Origin: Paenibacillus hemerocallicola
Lineage (GTDB): Bacteria; Bacillota; Bacilli; Paenibacillales; NBRC-103111
Assembly (NCBI RefSeq): GCF_006265175.1
Contig: NZ_VDCQ01000018.1
Span: forward strand, 62,001-126,000
Direction of reading: 5' to 3'
Length of the DNA stretch: 64,000 nucleotides
Part shown: in pieces, positions 63,102-64,000 of the stretch
How the letters are laid out: each line of letters opens with the position of its first letter
Position numbering within the stretch: the stretch's first letter is position 1
Program-made: the position numbers and the translations under genes
The notes under the pieces: generated by a model
What the model was told of the DNA's origin: nothing
The model's input: only the letters and a program-made list of their open reading frames with translations
Database searches by the model: none

Positions 63102-64000
63102 TTACTTCAATTCCACCACGGTCACGCCGGCCCCGCCTTCGCCATAGTTGCCGAGCCGGTAGCTTTTCACGTGCTTGTGCCGTTTGAAATAATCTTGCAG
63201 TCCGGCGCGGAGGATGCCGGTCCCTTTGCCGTGAATGACATACACTTGGCCAAAGCCGTTCAGGAAGCTTTCGTCCAGAAAACGGTCCGTATCGAGGATC
63301 GCTTCCTCCAGATTGCTCCCCCGCAAATCGAGCTCGGTGCGGATATTCTCGTCCCGGCTCCGCTTCACCGTGGCCGATACGTGCTGGACCGGCTTCGCCG
63401 CCGGCGCCGATTTGATCAGCTCGAGGTCCGCTTTGTTGACCTTCATTTTCAAAATGCCCAATTGCACCGTCATTTCTCCGCCGCCGGCCGCCTCGACCAC
63501 ATGGCCTTTCTGGCCGAGCGACATGACGCGCACCTCGTCCCCGACCTCGATCGTCTCCGCCTTCTTCTTGGCGGATTTAGGCACATCCCGCTTGTCGCGC
63601 AGCTCGGGAACCGCCTGATCGAGACGTCGCTTGGCGTCGATGAGCTTGTGTTCCTTGATCGCGCCGCGCTCCTCCATAGCGAGCCGCCTCAGCTCGCGGA
63701 TGACCTCGTCCGCTTCCCGCCGCGCGTTCGCGACCGCGTCCTTGGCCTCCTGCTCGGCTTTGGCGAGCAGCTTGTCGCGCTGCTCCCGGAACTTCTCGCG
63801 ATCGTCCTCGAGCTGGTTCCGCAGCCGCTCTACCTCGCCGCGAAGCTGCTCGGCATTGCGGCGTTCCGCCTCGGTCGTCGCCCGATTGGCCTCGAGGGAT
63901 GCGATCATCGTCTCTACGCGCTTATCGTCCTCGTCCACGTGACCGCGGGCCATCTCCAGAATCGGCCGCGGCAGGCCGAGCCGTTCGGCGATCGCGAACG
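63102..64000 (-). CDS. mutS2: Endonuclease MutS2, C-terminal part (continues past the window)
   Basis: The last 299 or so codons of MutS2. Reading in from the window edge the frame gives AERLGLPRPILEMARG, the end of the MutS-like ATPase region. A long coiled coil follows (RNAEQLRGEVERLRNQL), then a KOW-like segment (VGDEVRVMSLGQKG) and the C-terminal Smr nuclease domain with LDLRG, YVIHGKGTG and YGEGGAGVTVV. MutS2 acts on branched DNA to suppress recombination, and in Firmicutes also on collided ribosomes. Only the 5' part is outside the window. A terminator follows the stop codon. Confidence 0.93.
   Translation of the reverse strand, partial: FAIAERLGLPRPILEMARGHVDEDDKRVETMIASLEANRATTEAERRNAEQLRGEVERLRNQLEDDREKFREQRDKLLAKAEQEAKDAVANARREADEVIRELRRLAMEERGAIKEHKLIDAKRRLDQAVPELRDKRDVPKSAKKKAETIEVGDEVRVMSLGQKGHVVEAAGGGEMTVQLGILKMKVNKADLELIKSAPAAKPVQHVSATVKRSRDENIRTELDLRGSNLEEAILDTDRFLDESFLNGFGQVYVIHGKGTGILRAGLQDYFKRHKHVKSYRLGNYGEGGAGVTVVELK

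Overview
The window looks like chromosomal DNA from a spore-forming, sugar-polymer-degrading member of the Paenibacillaceae (Paenibacillus or Cohnella type). This rests on the moderately high GC content, strong AAGGAGG-type ribosome binding sites, many AraC-type regulators, many solute-binding lipoproteins, a large SLH-anchored surface protein, and a 7TM-DISM hybrid kinase. The genus is an inference. No rRNA, tRNA, CRISPR array, phage or complete insertion sequence was recognised.

Layout. 0.1-4.6 kb: a minus-strand operon with a YiiX-like peptidase, a double-headed hybrid histidine kinase and a NarL/LuxR response regulator. 4.6-5.5 kb: gene-less DNA with a composite palindromic repeat that has been split by a 205-bp MITE-like insertion. 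5.5-17 kb: a sugar-responsive block. It holds a GH31-like protein fused to an AraC DNA-binding domain with both catalytic positions changed, a divergent two-domain esterase plus solute-binding lipoprotein, a decayed DUF6807 gene, an AraC regulator, and a Tat-exported beta-helix protein with a second lipoprotein. 17-18.5 kb: a junkyard with a broken rhamnogalacturonan acetylesterase, a response-regulator stump and three kinds of repeat. 18.5-27 kb: one gene for a roughly 2,800-residue modular SLH surface protein. 27-32.5 kb: a tiny Cys/His protein, an AraC stump, a MATE pump, a GH20 hexosaminidase and its divergent AraC regulator. 32.5-43 kb: five solute-binding proteins with no permease, a membrane Cache-AraC regulator and a second Tat-exported beta-helix protein. 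43-46.6 kb: a broken beta-helix gene and two tandemly duplicated AraC regulators. 46.8-50.3 kb: an AAA ATPase, an ECF sigma/DUF1835 fusion, a TetR stump and a TIMP-like membrane protein. 50.3-51.6 kb: gene-less DNA packed with minisatellites and another copy of the palindromic repeat.

51.7-64 kb is more housekeeping-like. It holds a tightly overlapping four-gene operon (SDR, creatininase-family amidohydrolase, a family of unknown function, RidA), cysK, an MFS transporter, a PspA/DUF350/zinc-ribbon envelope-stress cluster with a 27-residue membrane miniprotein, a TPR protein, a GH78-type alpha-L-rhamnosidase, and the 3' part of mutS2 at the right edge.

The common theme from 5 to 46 kb is sensing and capture of plant- or glycan-derived sugars. 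Each local unit combines an AraC regulator, a lipoprotein and an enzyme or beta-helix protein. No ABC permease is present, so the lipoproteins must share permeases encoded elsewhere or act as sensors. Six recognisable gene remnants and several repeat families show that this is an actively rearranging accessory region. The most unusual items are the catalytically altered GH31-AraC fusion, the forward-forward-reverse-reverse palindromic repeat family with its nested MITE, the permease-free lipoprotein expansion, and the uncharacterised four-gene operon at 51.7-54.8 kb.
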